Shown piece by piece: positions 15,414 through 24,684 of a DNA stretch of 51,591 bases; within the stretch, counting starts at the first letter, position 1, and each line of letters begins with the position of its first letter. Location of the stretch: assembly GCF_022835695.1 (NCBI RefSeq), contig NZ_BQUV01000016.1, positions 1 to 51,591 of the forward strand. The letters are read 5' to 3'. The notes beneath the pieces are model-generated. The model was not told the DNA's origin, searched no databases, and saw nothing but the letters and a program-made list of their open reading frames with translations. The stretch comes from Bradyrhizobium sp. Ce-3 (GTDB taxonomy: Bacteria; Pseudomonadota; Alphaproteobacteria; Rhizobiales; Xanthobacteraceae). Both the position numbers and the translations under genes were made by a program.

Positions 15414-17413
15414 GTCTGGGCTCCCGCGGCGAGAACGCGTGTCCGCGCGTCTTCAGCCCGCACCACCGCATCCGCCGGGATGTGGAAGTCGCGGTGATAG
15501 TTGAAGGTGTGGCCGATCGCGACCGCGAGCAGCGCAACGAAGCTGACGGCGGCGAGCCACCAGATGTACCAGATCAGCGCGAACCCCATCACCGTCGCGA
15601 AGCCCGCGAGGATGATGCCGGTGCCGGTGTTGGACGGCATGTGGATCGGCCTGAAGCCGGTCAGCGGCCGCTTGTAGCCGCGGCGCTTCATGTCCCACCA
15701 GGCGTCGTTGTCGTAGACCACGGGCGTGAACGCGAAATTGTAGTCCGGCGGTGGCGACGAGGTGGCCCATTCCAGCGTGCGCGCGTTCCAGGGATCGCCG
15801 GTGGTGTCCTTCAGCTGCTCGCGTCTGAGGATGCTGACCGCGAACTGCATCAGCATCGCGCCGATACCGAGCAGGATCAGGAAGGCGCCGAAAGCCGCGA
15901 TCACGAACCAGATCTGCAAGGACGGATCGTCGAACACGCGGAGCCGGCGGGTCACGCCCATCAGGCCGAGCACGTAGAGCGGCATGAAGGCGAAGTAGAA
16001 GCCGGAGACCCAGAACCAGAACGACAGCTTGCCCCAGAACGGATCGAGCCTGAAGCCGAACGCCTTCGGGAACCAGTAGTTGATGCCGGCGAACAGGCCG
16101 AACAACACGCCGCCGATGATCACGTTGTGGAAATGCGCGATCAGGAACAGGCTGTTATGCAGCACGAAATCGGCCGGCGGCACCGCGAGCAGCACGCCGG
16201 TCATGCCGCCGATCACGAAGGTCAGCATGAACGCCACCGTCCACATCATCGGCAGCTCGAAGCGGATGCGGCCGCGATACATCGTGAACAGCCAGTTGAA
16301 CATCTTCGCGCCCGTCGGGATCGAGATGATCATCGTGGTGATGCCGAAGAACGAGTTGACGCTGGCGCCGGAGCCCATCGTGAAGAAGTGATGCAGCCAG
16401 ACCAGGTAGGACAGGATGGTGATGACGACGGTGGCGTAGACCATCGAGGTGTAGCCGAACAGCCGCTTGCCGGAGAACGTCGCGGTCACCTCGGAAAAGA
16501 TGCCGAACGCGGGCAGCACCAGGATGTAGACCTCGGGATGGCCCCAGATCCAGATCAGGTTCACGTACATCATCGGGTTGCCGCCGAAGTCGTTCGTGAA
16601 GAAGTTGGTGCCGACGTAACGGTCGAGCGACAGCAGCGCCAGCACCGCGGTCAACACCGGGAAAGAGGCGACGATCAGGACGTTGGTGCAGAGCGAGGTC
16701 CAGGTGAACACCGGCATCTTCATCATCGTCATGCCCGGCGCGCGCAGCTTGACGATGGTGCAGACCAGGTTGATGCCCGATAGCGTCGTGCCGACGCCGG
16801 CGACCTGGAGTCCCCATATGTAATAATCGACGCCGACGTCAGGACTGTAGCCGATGTTGGACAGCGGCGGGTAGGCGAGCCAGCCGGTGCGGGCGAATTC
16901 GCCGACGAACAGCGACATCATCACCAGCACGGCGCCGCCGACCGTCATCCAGAAGCTGAAATTGTTGAGGAAGGGGAAGGAGACGTCGCGGGCGCCGATC
17001 TGCAGCGGCACCACGTAGTTCATCAGGCCGGTGACCAGCGGCATCGCCACGAAGAAGATCATGATCACGCCGTGGGCGGTGAACACCTGGTCGTAGTGAT
17101 GGGCGGGGAGATAACCGTCGGAGCCGTTGAAGGCGATCGCCTGCTGCAGGCGCATCATCAGCGCGTCCGCGAAGCCGCGCAGCAGCATCACGATGCCGAG
17201 GATCATGTACATGATGCCGATGCGCTTGTGGTCCACGGTGGTGAACCATTCGCGCCACAGATAGCCCCAGAGCCGGAAGTAGGTGACGAGGGCGAACAGC
17301 GCGAGGCCGCCGGTCGCGACCACCGCGAAGGTGCCGACCAGGATCGGCTCGTGCAGGGGCAGCGCGTCCAGATTGAGACGGCCGAAGATCATCTTGACGA
17401 GATCGGGGTTCAT
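15410..17413 (-). CDS. cyoB: Cytochrome bo3 quinol oxidase subunit I
   Basis: A 667-residue heme-copper oxidase catalytic subunit with about 15 spans. Visible active-site motifs are [18 protein letters not shown] (CuB His, cross-linked Tyr and the D-channel glutamate further along), LHHFFTMG with the two other CuB histidines, and [11 protein letters not shown] with the heme ligands. A strong GAGGAGG lies upstream of the ATG. It contains low-spin heme b and the binuclear centre, pumps protons and is the core of the complex. Length and motifs are complete. Confidence 0.97.
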   Translation of the reverse strand: MNPDLVKMIFGRLNLDALPLHEPILVGTFAVVATGGLALFALVTYFRLWGYLWREWFTTVDHKRIGIMYMILGIVMLLRGFADALMMRLQQAIAFNGSDGYLPAHHYDQVFTAHGVIMIFFVAMPLVTGLMNYVVPLQIGARDVSFPFLNNFSFWMTVGGAVLVMMSLFVGEFARTGWLAYPPLSNIGYSPDVGVDYYIWGLQVAGVGTTLSGINLVCTIVKLRAPGMTMMKMPVFTWTSLCTNVLIVASFPVLTAVLALLSLDRYVGTNFFTNDFGGNPMMYVNLIWIWGHPEVYILVLPAFGIFSEVTATFSGKRLFGYTSMVYATVVITILSYLVWLHHFFTMGSGASVNSFFGITTMIISIPTGAKMFNWLFTMYRGRIRFELPMMWTVAFMLTFVIGGMTGVLLAVPPADFVLHNSLFLIAHFHNVIIGGVLFGLFAGINYWFPKAFGFRLDPFWGKLSFWFWVSGFYFAFMPLYVLGLMGVTRRLRVFDDPSLQIWFVIAAFGAFLILLGIGAMLMQFAVSILRREQLKDTTGDPWNARTLEWATSSPPPDYNFAFTPVVYDNDAWWDMKRRGYKRPLTGFRPIHMPSNTGTGIILAGFATVMGFALIWYIWWLAAVSFVALLAVAIGHTFNYHRDFHIPADAVVRAEDARTRVLAAGAQT

Positions 17414-17423
17414 GCGGTCCTCC

Positions 17424-18590
17424 TCAGGACTCTGATTTCGGACGCTGGCCGAGCAGCAAGGATGTCGATGACGGATGCGCCGGCGAGAACGGCGGGCGCT
17501 TCAGCCCGACACCACGCAGCGGCGTCAGGTCGAGCGGCGCGAGAACGTCGCGCGACGGCGCGTCCTTGATCTCGTCCATCGAGCAGATGCCGGCGACGAA
17601 GGTCGGCTCCGTGCCGAGCGGCGCGCCGCGGCGGGCGTATTTGTCGTAAGTGAGCGGCAGCGTGTTGTTGAGGCCTTCGCGGCCGAGGCCGCCCTTGGCG
17701 TCGATCGCCATCATCTCGCTCATGCACATCTTGCCGGGCTCGACGCACATGTTGAGGATCGCCTTGTAGAGATCGCGATCGACGGTGCCGTAGAGCCGGA
17801 CCGGATCGTTCTGGCTCGGGCGCTCGAGCTGCAGATAGTCGGTGCGGCCGAGCATGTTGGTGCTCGCCTTGGCATTGGCGACCCATTTGTCGAAGCCCGT
17901 GGCCGACAGGCTCTTGAAGTCGAAATGCATGCCGGAGAAGCCGGCGCCGCTGTAATTGGCGGAGAAGCCGCGATAGGTGCCTGCCTTGTTGGAGACCGCG
18001 TGCAGCTTGGTCTCCATGCCGGGCATGGCGTAGATCTGGCCGGCCAGCGCAGGGATGTAGAACGAGTTCATCACCGACGACGCCGTGATGCGGAAGCGGA
18101 TCGGGCGATCGACGGGAGCCGCGAGTTCGTTGACGGCGGCGACGCCGTAATCCGGGTAGATGAACAGCCACTTCCAGTCGAGCGCGACCACCTCGACATT
18201 GAGCGGGGCGTCCTTGCTCTCGATCGGCTTGTCGGCGGCGATGCGGCCGAGCGAGCGGTAGGGATCGAGCAGGTGGGTGCCCATCCAGGTCAGCGCGCCG
18301 AGGCAGATGATGATCAGCAGCGGCGCCGACCAGATCACGAGCTCGAGCTGGGTGGAGTGATCCCAGTCCGGCTCGTAGGGGGCCGCGGTGTTGGACTGGC
18401 GGTAGCGCCAGGCGAAGAACACGGTCAGCGCCATCACCGGAAGCACGATGATCAGCATCAGGATGGTGGAGATCACGACGAGGTCGCGCTGCTGGATGGC
18501 GACGTCGCCGGCGGGGGCAAGGACGACGAAATCGCACCCGCCAAGGAGCGCCGCGAACGGCAATAAGGCCAATAATTTCAAGGCGCGCAC
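17424..18590 (-). CDS. cyoA: Cytochrome bo3 quinol oxidase subunit II
   Basis: A 388-residue lipoprotein starting at GTG after a GGGGTGA site. The lipobox LLGGC puts the acylated Cys at residue 19. Two membrane spans follow (about 38-60 and 84-104), then a periplasmic cupredoxin-like domain with [11 protein letters not shown]. The CuA-binding cysteines of cytochrome c oxidases are absent, as expected for a quinol oxidase. A Pro/Ser-rich tail of about 40 residues extends the C-terminus. It is the first gene of the cyoABCD-surf1-regSR run, 10 bases ahead of cyoB, and divergent from an MFS transporter. Confidence 0.95.
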   Translation of the reverse strand: MRALKLLALLPFAALLGGCDFVVLAPAGDVAIQQRDLVVISTILMLIIVLPVMALTVFFAWRYRQSNTAAPYEPDWDHSTQLELVIWSAPLLIIICLGALTWMGTHLLDPYRSLGRIAADKPIESKDAPLNVEVVALDWKWLFIYPDYGVAAVNELAAPVDRPIRFRITASSVMNSFYIPALAGQIYAMPGMETKLHAVSNKAGTYRGFSANYSGAGFSGMHFDFKSLSATGFDKWVANAKASTNMLGRTDYLQLERPSQNDPVRLYGTVDRDLYKAILNMCVEPGKMCMSEMMAIDAKGGLGREGLNNTLPLTYDKYARRGAPLGTEPTFVAGICSMDEIKDAPSRDVLAPLDLTPLRGVGLKRPPFSPAHPSSTSLLLGQRPKSES

Positions 18591-18648
18591 GGCTCACCCC
18601 ACTTGAATTTTATGAGTTCGGCCAAGGGGTAGCTGCGATGCAGCAATG

Positions 18649-18677
18649 TTGACATTGGACAATTTGTCCAATGTTGC
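18649..18677. promoter_or_regulatory. Palindromic operator in the cyoA/MFS divergent region
   Basis: A perfect inverted repeat, CATTGGACAA and TTGTCCAATG around one T, spans 18653-18673. A TTGACA hexamer (18649-18654) overlaps its left edge on the plus strand, and CAATGTTG occurs directly on both sides (18644-18651 and 18670-18677). The site lies 63 bases upstream of cyoA and about 140 bases upstream of the transporter, so one dimeric regulator could act on either or both genes. The regulator is unknown. Confidence 0.65.
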
Positions 18678-18814
18678 ACTGCGGGATAGGAGGTCAGAAG
18701 GTGAGGTGGACCGCGTGGCAAAACCTGCCCGTGGCCTCATCGAGTTCGAGCACGGTCGGTTCGGAAAACCGGTTTCCACGTTTCCGGATCATGCTCCAAA
18801 GGACGGTTCTCCGG

Positions 18815-20125
18815 ATGGCACAGGCCCCAGCAATGGCTCACGGCACCCCGACGGCTTCAGGTCGCGGGCACGCGAAACCCGGCGAAATCGCCATCGGCGT
18901 CATCATCGGGCGCACCTCGGAATTCTTCGACTTCTTCGTCTACGCGATCGCCTCGGTGATCGTGTTTCCGAAGCTGGTGTTTCCGTTCGTCAACGAGCTG
19001 ACCGGCACGCTCTATTCATTCGGCATCTTTGCGCTGGCCTTCGCCGCGCGGCCGCTCGGCACCGTGATCTTCATGGCGGTCGACCGCCGCCACGGCAAGG
19101 GCGCCAAGCTCGTCATCGCGCTGTTCCTGCTCGGCACCGCCACGGTCGCGCTCGCCTTCCTGCCCGGCTACGACACGATCGGCGCCGCGGCGATCTGGCT
19201 CCTGGCCGCCGCGCGCGTCGTGCAGGGCATCGCCTGGGGCGGTGCGTGGGATGGTCTCGCCTCGCTGCTCGCGATGAACGCGCCGGCCAATCGCCGCGGC
19301 TGGTACGCGATGGTGCCGCAGCTCGGCGCGCCGCTCGGGTTGATCGTGGCGAGCGCGCTGTTCGCGTTCTTCGCCGGCAACCTGTCGGCGGATGATTTCT
19401 TCGATTGGGGCTGGCGCTATCCGTTCTTCGTTGCCTTCGCCATCAACGTGGTGGCGCTGTTCGCGCGGCTGCGCATGGTGGCGACCGATGAATATTCCGA
19501 GCTGTTCGAAAGCCGCGACCTCGAGCCGGCGCCGGTCGGCGAGACCGTCGCGCAGGAGGGCCGCAACATCCTGCTCGGCGCCTTCGCACCGCTGGCGAGC
19601 TTTGCCCTGTTCCACATGGTCACGGTGTTTCCGCTGTCCTGGGTGTTCCTGTTCACCAAGGAAAGCCCGGTGCGCTTCCTGATCATCGAGATGATCGGCG
19701 CCATGGTCGGCGTCGTCGCGATCATCGCCTCCGGCATGATCGCCGATCGCGTCGGCCGCAAGCCGCTGCTCTTGGGCTCGGCGGTCGCGATCGCGGTCTA
19801 TAGCGGCTTTGCCCCGCAGCTGCTCGATGCCGGCGCGTTTGGTGAGACGGTCTACATGGTGCTCGGCTTCGTGCTGCTCGGCCTCTCGTTCGGCCAGTCG
19901 TCGGGCGCGATCGCCTCGAACTTCGCGCGCAGCTATCGCTACACGGCTTCCGCGCTGACCTCGGACTTCGCCTGGCTGTTCGGCGCCGGCTTCGCGCCGC
20001 TCGCGGCGCTGTTGCTGGCGACGCATTTCGGCCTGATCTCGGCCGGTGCGTATCTGTTGTCGGGTGCGGTGTGGACGCTCTTGGCGCTGTGGCTGAGCGG
20101 CCTGCGCGAAGCGGAAGTCAATTAG
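18815..20125 (+). CDS. MFS transporter, metabolite:H+ symporter type
   Basis: The 436-residue protein has about 12 membrane spans. The start IAIGVIIGRTSEFFDFFVYA and the loop with DRRHGKGAKLVIA match the metabolite:H+ symporter branch of the major facilitator superfamily (relatives of ShiA, KgtP and ProP). A second signature, ADRVGRKPLLLG, lies after the middle loop. The substrate cannot be told, although small organic acids or osmolytes are typical. ATG 18815 is chosen because AAAGGA lies ahead of it; the frame is open from 18671. It is divergent from cyoA and followed by a family C repeat. Confidence 0.88.
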   Translation: MAQAPAMAHGTPTASGRGHAKPGEIAIGVIIGRTSEFFDFFVYAIASVIVFPKLVFPFVNELTGTLYSFGIFALAFAARPLGTVIFMAVDRRHGKGAKLVIALFLLGTATVALAFLPGYDTIGAAAIWLLAAARVVQGIAWGGAWDGLASLLAMNAPANRRGWYAMVPQLGAPLGLIVASALFAFFAGNLSADDFFDWGWRYPFFVAFAINVVALFARLRMVATDEYSELFESRDLEPAPVGETVAQEGRNILLGAFAPLASFALFHMVTVFPLSWVFLFTKESPVRFLIIEMIGAMVGVVAIIASGMIADRVGRKPLLLGSAVAIAVYSGFAPQLLDAGAFGETVYMVLGFVLLGLSFGQSSGAIASNFARSYRYTASALTSDFAWLFGAGFAPLAALLLATHFGLISAGAYLLSGAVWTLLALWLSGLREAEVN

Positions 20126-20130
20126 ATCCT

Positions 20131-20218
20131 GTAGCCCGGATGCAGCGAAGCGAAATCCGGGACCAGTGCAGCCGCTGATAGTTCTGTCCCGGATTGCGCT
20201 GCGCTCCATCCGGGCTAC
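20131..20218. repeat. Palindromic intergenic repeat, family C copy 1
   Basis: 'gtagcccggatgcagcgaag' and 'cgaaatccgggac' are mirrored by 'gtcccggattgcgctgcgct' and 'ccatccgggctac'. Further copies are at 21683-21767 and 35234-35321, and a half copy lies at 11445-11473. It sits between convergent genes and may end transcription. Confidence 0.85.
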
Positions 20219-20236
20219 GAAGCGTGATTGGATCGA

Positions 20237-21046
20237 CTAGCGAAACAGCCCGTCGACGCGAAATGAATACCCCAGGCCCACGATATAGTTCGGCGAATTG
20301 CGGTTGAGCCCGAACGCGACGTGAATGTCGAGCTGCTGGGTCGGTGTCAGATGGTACATGCCGCCGGAATTGATCAGCTGGGTCGGCCGCGCACCGTCGG
20401 GATAGTCGCCGACATATTCGGTGAACACGCTGATCCGTTCGGTCAGCTTCCGCTCGATCACGAAGGTTGCTTCCGACATGTGCTGGCCGGTCAGCTCGGC
20501 GGGACGGAAGAATTCCGTGAACATGCCGCTGACGCCCCAGCCGTCATGCAGCTCCCATGACCATGGCAGCTGGATGTAGGGCTGCGCGCCGCGCCCGGCG
20601 ATGGCGGCCGCGCCGGTCGGCAGCGCGACGCCGGCGGTGATCGAGAGGTCGATCTTCCCGGGCACCGGGCTGATCTGCCATTTGATGGCAGGCGCGACGT
20701 CGGAGAAGCCCGAGGCGCCCGGCGACTTCAGCGTGCCGGCATAGCTCGGCAGGTCGACCAGCACTTCGAGGCAGGGCGCGATGCCGAGCCGCCAGCGGCT
20801 GTTGCTGCCGTCGATGCTGCGGCCACTGTTGCGGCCGGTCAGGTTGACGCCGTTCTCGTTCTGCAGGCTCCCGACCGGCACGACGATACTCGAATTGGTG
20901 ACGTCGGGCCGATCGGTCGCAATTTCGTCGCTCGGCTTGGGACAGCCGTCCGCGCGCGCGGCGGTGGCTGCTGCGAGTGTGAGCGCAGCAAGCACGCACC
21001 CGAGTTCGGCAAGTCGAGCGACGGCGCCGTGCCGATTGTGAAACAC
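20237..21046 (-). CDS. Outer-membrane-type transporter, phenol MetA-degradation-like
   Basis: The protein has 269 residues if it starts at the GTG at 21046, which has GGAG about ten bases upstream and gives a clean signal peptide ending in AARADG. The frame is open to a TTG at 21136. The mature part contains EIATDRPDVTNSS and many alternating-hydrophobic strands, and ends YIVGLGYSFRVDGLFR, an outer-membrane barrel-like end with a terminal aromatic and Arg. It resembles the MetA-pathway phenol-degradation-like transporter family. Substrate is unknown. It is convergent with the MFS gene and divergent from the cytochrome c gene. Confidence 0.72.
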   Translation of the reverse strand: MFHNRHGAVARLAELGCVLAALTLAAATAARADGCPKPSDEIATDRPDVTNSSIVVPVGSLQNENGVNLTGRNSGRSIDGSNSRWRLGIAPCLEVLVDLPSYAGTLKSPGASGFSDVAPAIKWQISPVPGKIDLSITAGVALPTGAAAIAGRGAQPYIQLPWSWELHDGWGVSGMFTEFFRPAELTGQHMSEATFVIERKLTERISVFTEYVGDYPDGARPTQLINSGGMYHLTPTQQLDIHVAFGLNRNSPNYIVGLGYSFRVDGLFR

Positions 21047-21272
21047 TGGGGATGCTCCAAAAATCCGGCGCCGCTGCGGAGGTGGCAGCCTAGTCGTAGA
21101 TCGGCTGACGATGCGGATATTCCTCGCGGGCGGCAAAAAACTTCAACAACGAGTGCGATTGTCGGCGATTGATGCGGCCGGCGTCCAGCGCAAATACGGC
21201 CGGCGGAATTTCCGGGAATAGAACGGCGGCCCGGCTGCTCCTGTTGTGGTGGCAAACAGGAGACTCCCGGGA

Positions 21273-21674
21273 ATGACCATTCGTTCGATCGCAGGCGTGC
21301 TGGCGCCGCGGCAGGCCAAAATCGCCGCGATGGCGGCCATCGCGATCTTGCTCGCCCTGAATAGTGCCCGCGCGGCGGGCGATCCGGCGCGTGGCGCCAC
21401 GCTGTACCAGGGTTGCGGCGATTGTCATTCGATCGAGAAGAACGACGTCGGTCCGATGCATAAGGGGGTCGTCGGCCGCCTTGCCGGCTCGGTCGCGGGC
21501 TACAATTACTCGCCGGCGCTGAAGAATTCGAAGATCGTGTGGACCGAGGCCAATCTCGACAAATGGCTGACCGGTCCGGACGCGATGGTTCCGGGCACCA
21601 AGATGTTTTACGAGGTGCAGGATCCGAAGGATCGCGCCGACATTATCGCCTTCCTCAAGGAGAAGGCGAAGTAG
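21273..21674 (+). CDS. Small class I cytochrome c
   Basis: A 133-residue exported protein. A hydrophobic signal (IAAMAAIAILLALNSARA) precedes the mature part. The heme-binding CGDCH is near residue 49, and the likely axial methionine lies in GTKMFYEV near residue 111. This is the mitochondrial-like class I fold, a soluble periplasmic electron carrier. The start at 21273 is supported by AGGAG upstream; the frame is open from 21246. It is followed by a family C repeat. Its partner could be an oxidase elsewhere, because the nearby Cyo complex takes electrons from quinol and not from cytochrome c. Confidence 0.9.
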   Translation: MTIRSIAGVLAPRQAKIAAMAAIAILLALNSARAAGDPARGATLYQGCGDCHSIEKNDVGPMHKGVVGRLAGSVAGYNYSPALKNSKIVWTEANLDKWLTGPDAMVPGTKMFYEVQDPKDRADIIAFLKEKAK

Positions 21675-21682
21675 GGTTTCTC

Positions 21683-21767
21683 GTAGCCCGGATGCAGCGA
21701 AGCGAAATCCGGGACTTTCCTCCACGGATGCATTTCCCCGGATTACGCTTCGCTGCATCCGGGCTAC
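21683..21767. repeat. Palindromic intergenic repeat, family C copy 2
   Basis: It has the same arms as the copy at 20131-20218, beginning 'gtagcccggatgcagcgaag' and ending 'cgctgcatccgggctac'. It begins 9 bases after the cytochrome c stop codon and lies back to back with a family D repeat. Confidence 0.85.
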
Positions 21768-21780
21768 GGCTGCGAAAGCA

Positions 21781-21884
21781 GGGACCCATCACCACAGGAT
21801 CATGTTGTTGGGGCGCGCTGTGGCCCCGGCTTTTTCCATCAATCGATAACGGTGGTTATGGGTCCCGGCCTTCGCCGGGACGAC
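21781..21884. repeat. Palindromic intergenic repeat, family D copy 2
   Basis: It opens 'gggacccatcaccacagg' and ends 'tatgggtcccggccttcg' plus 'ccgggacgac'. It lies between the cytochrome c and protease genes, which converge here. Confidence 0.8.
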
Positions 21885-21906
21885 GGTGGTGAGGGGGCGC
21901 GCCGCC

Positions 21907-23400
21907 TCAATCCACCACGATCTTGACGCGGTCGCGCGGTTTCACCTGGGCGTGGGCGTCGAGGCCGTTGAGCACGCGGAAGCGCTCGGCCGGGTGATCG
22001 ACGCCGGCCATGCGGTGCGACAGCGATTCCACGGTGTCGCCGGGCTGCACGTTGATGACCTTGATGCGCAGCGGGCGCGCGGCCTGGATCTCATCGAGGG
22101 TCAGGCGGCGGAACGAATTGACGGTCTCGCGCGCGTTGCGTTCGCTCTCGGTGCTCTTCTGCTTGGCGGCGAAGATGAAGCGGTAGACGTCGCTGCCGAA
22201 GCGCAGCGCGTAGACCTTGAACTGCCACTGGTCGCCATGCGCGGTGGCCGACGCCGCCGGAAAGCCGTTGATGTTGATGTCCTCGGTCGAGGATTTCTCG
22301 ACGCCTTCCATCCAGCCGGAATTCAGATAATCGCCGAGCGACTGTTCGGCCGGCACCCGCACGACGTCGAAGCGCATCGCCTGGCTGCCGCCCTCGCGCA
22401 CGCCGATCACCGCCTGCGCGGTGTTGTCGAGCGTGAAATTGTCCGGCGCGGTGAAGGTGAAGCCGAGCTTGGGATGCAGGAAGCGGCGGCCGCGCACGAA
22501 GCCTTCGCTGGGGTCCTCGCCATAGACGATGTTGTCGATCGCGGCGAGATAGGTCTCGCGGTCGCGGTCGTTGTTCTCGGGCGATGAGTATTGCCGCGCG
22601 GTGGTCTGCGCATTGTTGATGCGCTCCGGTGTTGCCGGATGCGACGAGGTGAAATCCTGCGCCCGCGGATCGAGCGCGGTCTTGCCGATCTTGAGCGCGG
22701 CATTGCGCTCCATCGCGGTCAGGAAGCGCGCCGCGCCGTAGGGATCGAAATGCGCGCGCGCCGCAATGCCGACGCCGATGCCGTCGGCTTCGAACTCCTG
22801 CTGCCGCGAGAAGCTCGCCATCGTCAGCTTGGTCTTGGCGAGCGCCAGCGCCGTGAGATCGGGATCGGTGCTCATGTCGGTGACGACGCGCGTCACCACC
22901 GCCGCCTGGCGCGCCTGGTCCTCGCGCATCGCGGCATGCTTGGCCAGCACATGCGCCATCTCGTGGCTCAGCACCGAAGAGAGCTCGGAGGTGTCGCTGG
23001 CGAGCGCGATCAGGCCGCGGGTGACGTAAAGCTGGCCGGTCGGCAGCGCGAAGGCGTTCACCGCGCCGGAATTGAGGATCGTCACCTTGTAGGCCTGGTC
23101 GGGCCGCTCGGAGGCGGCGACCAGCCGCTCGACGGTCTTGCTGATCAGCGCCTCGAGCCTCGGGTCGTCATAGGCGCCGCCATAGGACGACAGGATGCGC
23201 TCATGCTCGCGCTCGCTATTGGGCGTCTGCTGCACCACCCGGTTCGGCTTCACCGGCGCCGCCGCCGCGGTCGGCGTGGGTTGCTCGAAGCGGCCGATGT
23301 TGCCGCAGGCCGACAGCGTCAGGGCCGCGCAGACGAGTACAGGCGCTGCCAAAAGGCTGCGGCCAGTCCCATCTTCACGCCGTCCAGCGCGTTCAATCAC
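21907..23400 (-). CDS. M48-family metalloprotease lipoprotein with LysM-like end
   Basis: A 497-residue protein starting at GTG. A lipobox (LTLSACG) near residue 32 marks it as a lipoprotein. The zinc site is SHEMAHVLAKH with the third ligand in QQEFEADG, the M48 arrangement seen in BepA and LoiP-type outer-membrane quality-control proteases. The last 55 residues (INVQPGDTVESLSHRM and onward) resemble a LysM peptidoglycan-binding module. It therefore probably acts in the periplasm or at the outer membrane on misfolded envelope proteins. It is 56 bases downstream of the nuclease-like gene on the same strand. Confidence 0.88.
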   Translation of the reverse strand: MIERAGRREDGTGRSLLAAPVLVCAALTLSACGNIGRFEQPTPTAAAAPVKPNRVVQQTPNSEREHERILSSYGGAYDDPRLEALISKTVERLVAASERPDQAYKVTILNSGAVNAFALPTGQLYVTRGLIALASDTSELSSVLSHEMAHVLAKHAAMREDQARQAAVVTRVVTDMSTDPDLTALALAKTKLTMASFSRQQEFEADGIGVGIAARAHFDPYGAARFLTAMERNAALKIGKTALDPRAQDFTSSHPATPERINNAQTTARQYSSPENNDRDRETYLAAIDNIVYGEDPSEGFVRGRRFLHPKLGFTFTAPDNFTLDNTAQAVIGVREGGSQAMRFDVVRVPAEQSLGDYLNSGWMEGVEKSSTEDININGFPAASATAHGDQWQFKVYALRFGSDVYRFIFAAKQKSTESERNARETVNSFRRLTLDEIQAARPLRIKVINVQPGDTVESLSHRMAGVDHPAERFRVLNGLDAHAQVKPRDRVKIVVD

Positions 23401-23456
23401 GTCAAAAACTCACAAATTGTCCCGCGAAGCGGCTGGGCCGTGGCCTGAAGGCCCCC

Positions 23457-24251
23457 CTAGTTCCCGCCGAGCACTTCAATCTGCCCCACCCGGAGCAACT
23501 CGATTCGTGGCCCACGTCGTGCTTCCACCCAGCCTCGCACACGAATCCTACGATTTTCCAGAGACTTGGGCGAAAGCCCGGCCGCCTCGAACGCAGGGAC
23601 TATGCGCCTTGAAATAGTCAGAGCAAAGTCCCGTGTCCAGTTTCGGCCGAAATTCAGGTAGGTCGTCGCCCCCGCCTGACGCACGGTCAAAACCCGGCCC
23701 TCGACCACTGTAAAGCGCCCGATCCCGGCCAAAATATCGTCGGGACTTTCGGCGTTTTTTATGACCGTGGCCTCGGCCCAGGTTCCCGATCGGGCGGTCC
23801 GCGCCGCGCCCTCCGCCGTCATCAGCGCCGTGGCGCAGTCCTTGTCGGCGATCTCGGACGACACCAATGCGAGGCCCTGGCGCAGCAACTCACCCTGCAC
23901 GGGCAGCTCTTGGCCTTCGAGGAACGCGTAGGCCTGCTGCCGGCCGTAGCGGTCCGGCGTGTCGTCCTGGCCGCGCAGCGTCACGTCACGGCCGACCAGC
24001 AGGGCCGTCAGAGCTGCCGTGGCTTTTGTCCGGTCCGCGACCTCGATGCCGGCGAGCTTGACCTCGCGACCATCGTCGAGCCGAAAGCTGCGCGCATCGA
24101 CCACCGCGGCCACGCGACCCTCGCCCTGAATCTCGAAATTGCATCCGGCGGCTTCGGCGCGTCCGATGCATGCGCCGATCGCGAGCGCGCAGGCTGTCGT
24201 TGTCACCGCTCGCAGGCGGCAACGCCATGCTCTATCGCGTGGTGGCGTCAT
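23457..24251 (-). CDS. Staphylococcal-nuclease-fold exported protein
   Basis: A 264-residue protein with a signal peptide (TTTACALAIGACIGRAEA). An SNase-like OB domain follows: VVDARSFRLDDGREVKLAGIEV, then DRYGRQQAYAFLE. The C-terminal half (about residues 165-264) has no family I recognise. The Arg in DRYGR is kept, but the positions normally held by Arg35, Asp40 and Glu43 read Lys, Glu and Asp by eye, so nuclease activity is doubtful. ATG 24251 is preferred because it puts the signal peptide near the start; the frame is open to 24350. Confidence 0.75.
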   Translation of the reverse strand: MTPPRDRAWRCRLRAVTTTACALAIGACIGRAEAAGCNFEIQGEGRVAAVVDARSFRLDDGREVKLAGIEVADRTKATAALTALLVGRDVTLRGQDDTPDRYGRQQAYAFLEGQELPVQGELLRQGLALVSSEIADKDCATALMTAEGAARTARSGTWAEATVIKNAESPDDILAGIGRFTVVEGRVLTVRQAGATTYLNFGRNWTRDFALTISRRIVPAFEAAGLSPKSLENRRIRVRGWVEARRGPRIELLRVGQIEVLGGN

Positions 24252-24684
24252 GCTGCACTCGTCGCTCCGGCACGCTCCGGTCGGAGCGTCCTTGCCGAGA
24301 CAGTCTGACGGAAAGATCGCCTCTGAGCCACAAGCGAAGCGAGGCCGCATCAGCGGGGCCGACCGTGATGCGGCGACGCATGGCCGATCGATTCCTTGCG
24401 GCGCTTCTCATCGCGCGCAGCCACCAGAGCCCTGTTTCACATCGATGCATGGCCGCTGCGGGACCAACGCGTCTCGTATGTCCCTTGTCGTGCCGAAAAT
24501 TGCGGTCCGAGTCGCGTAAGCGCGGCCTTCGCGCGCATCAACCTTACCTTTTGACCATCGCGACTCCGTGCGCGGAATGAGAATTCGTTATTGTTGCCAA
24601 TGACTTGCGATGAGAGGTAACTAATCAGCAATTTTTTGAAACAGCGACCCATCGTGATCGCTCATTGATATTGCCGAGGGCTTT
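24252..24684. other. Upstream region of the giant surface protein gene
   Basis: About 430 bp lie between divergent starts. No gene can be supported. The last 120 bases (24560-24665) are distinctly A+T-richer and probably hold the promoter of the giant gene, but I see no convincing -35/-10 pair. GAGGG at 24676-24680 is the likely ribosome binding site. Confidence 0.45.

Noticed and set aside
15398-16783. A 461-residue plus-strand frame opposite cyoB
   Set aside because: It lies antisense to an unmistakable oxidase subunit and is made only of His/Arg/Glu/Asp-rich shadow sequence.
17424-18590. Cytochrome c oxidase subunit II in place of a quinol oxidase subunit
   Set aside because: The CuA cysteine pair is absent and the gene order cyoABCD fits a quinol oxidase.
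24232-24450. A 72-residue minus-strand frame in the gap before the giant gene
   Set aside because: No ribosome site, no recognisable product, and partial overlap with the nuclease-like gene's upstream region.
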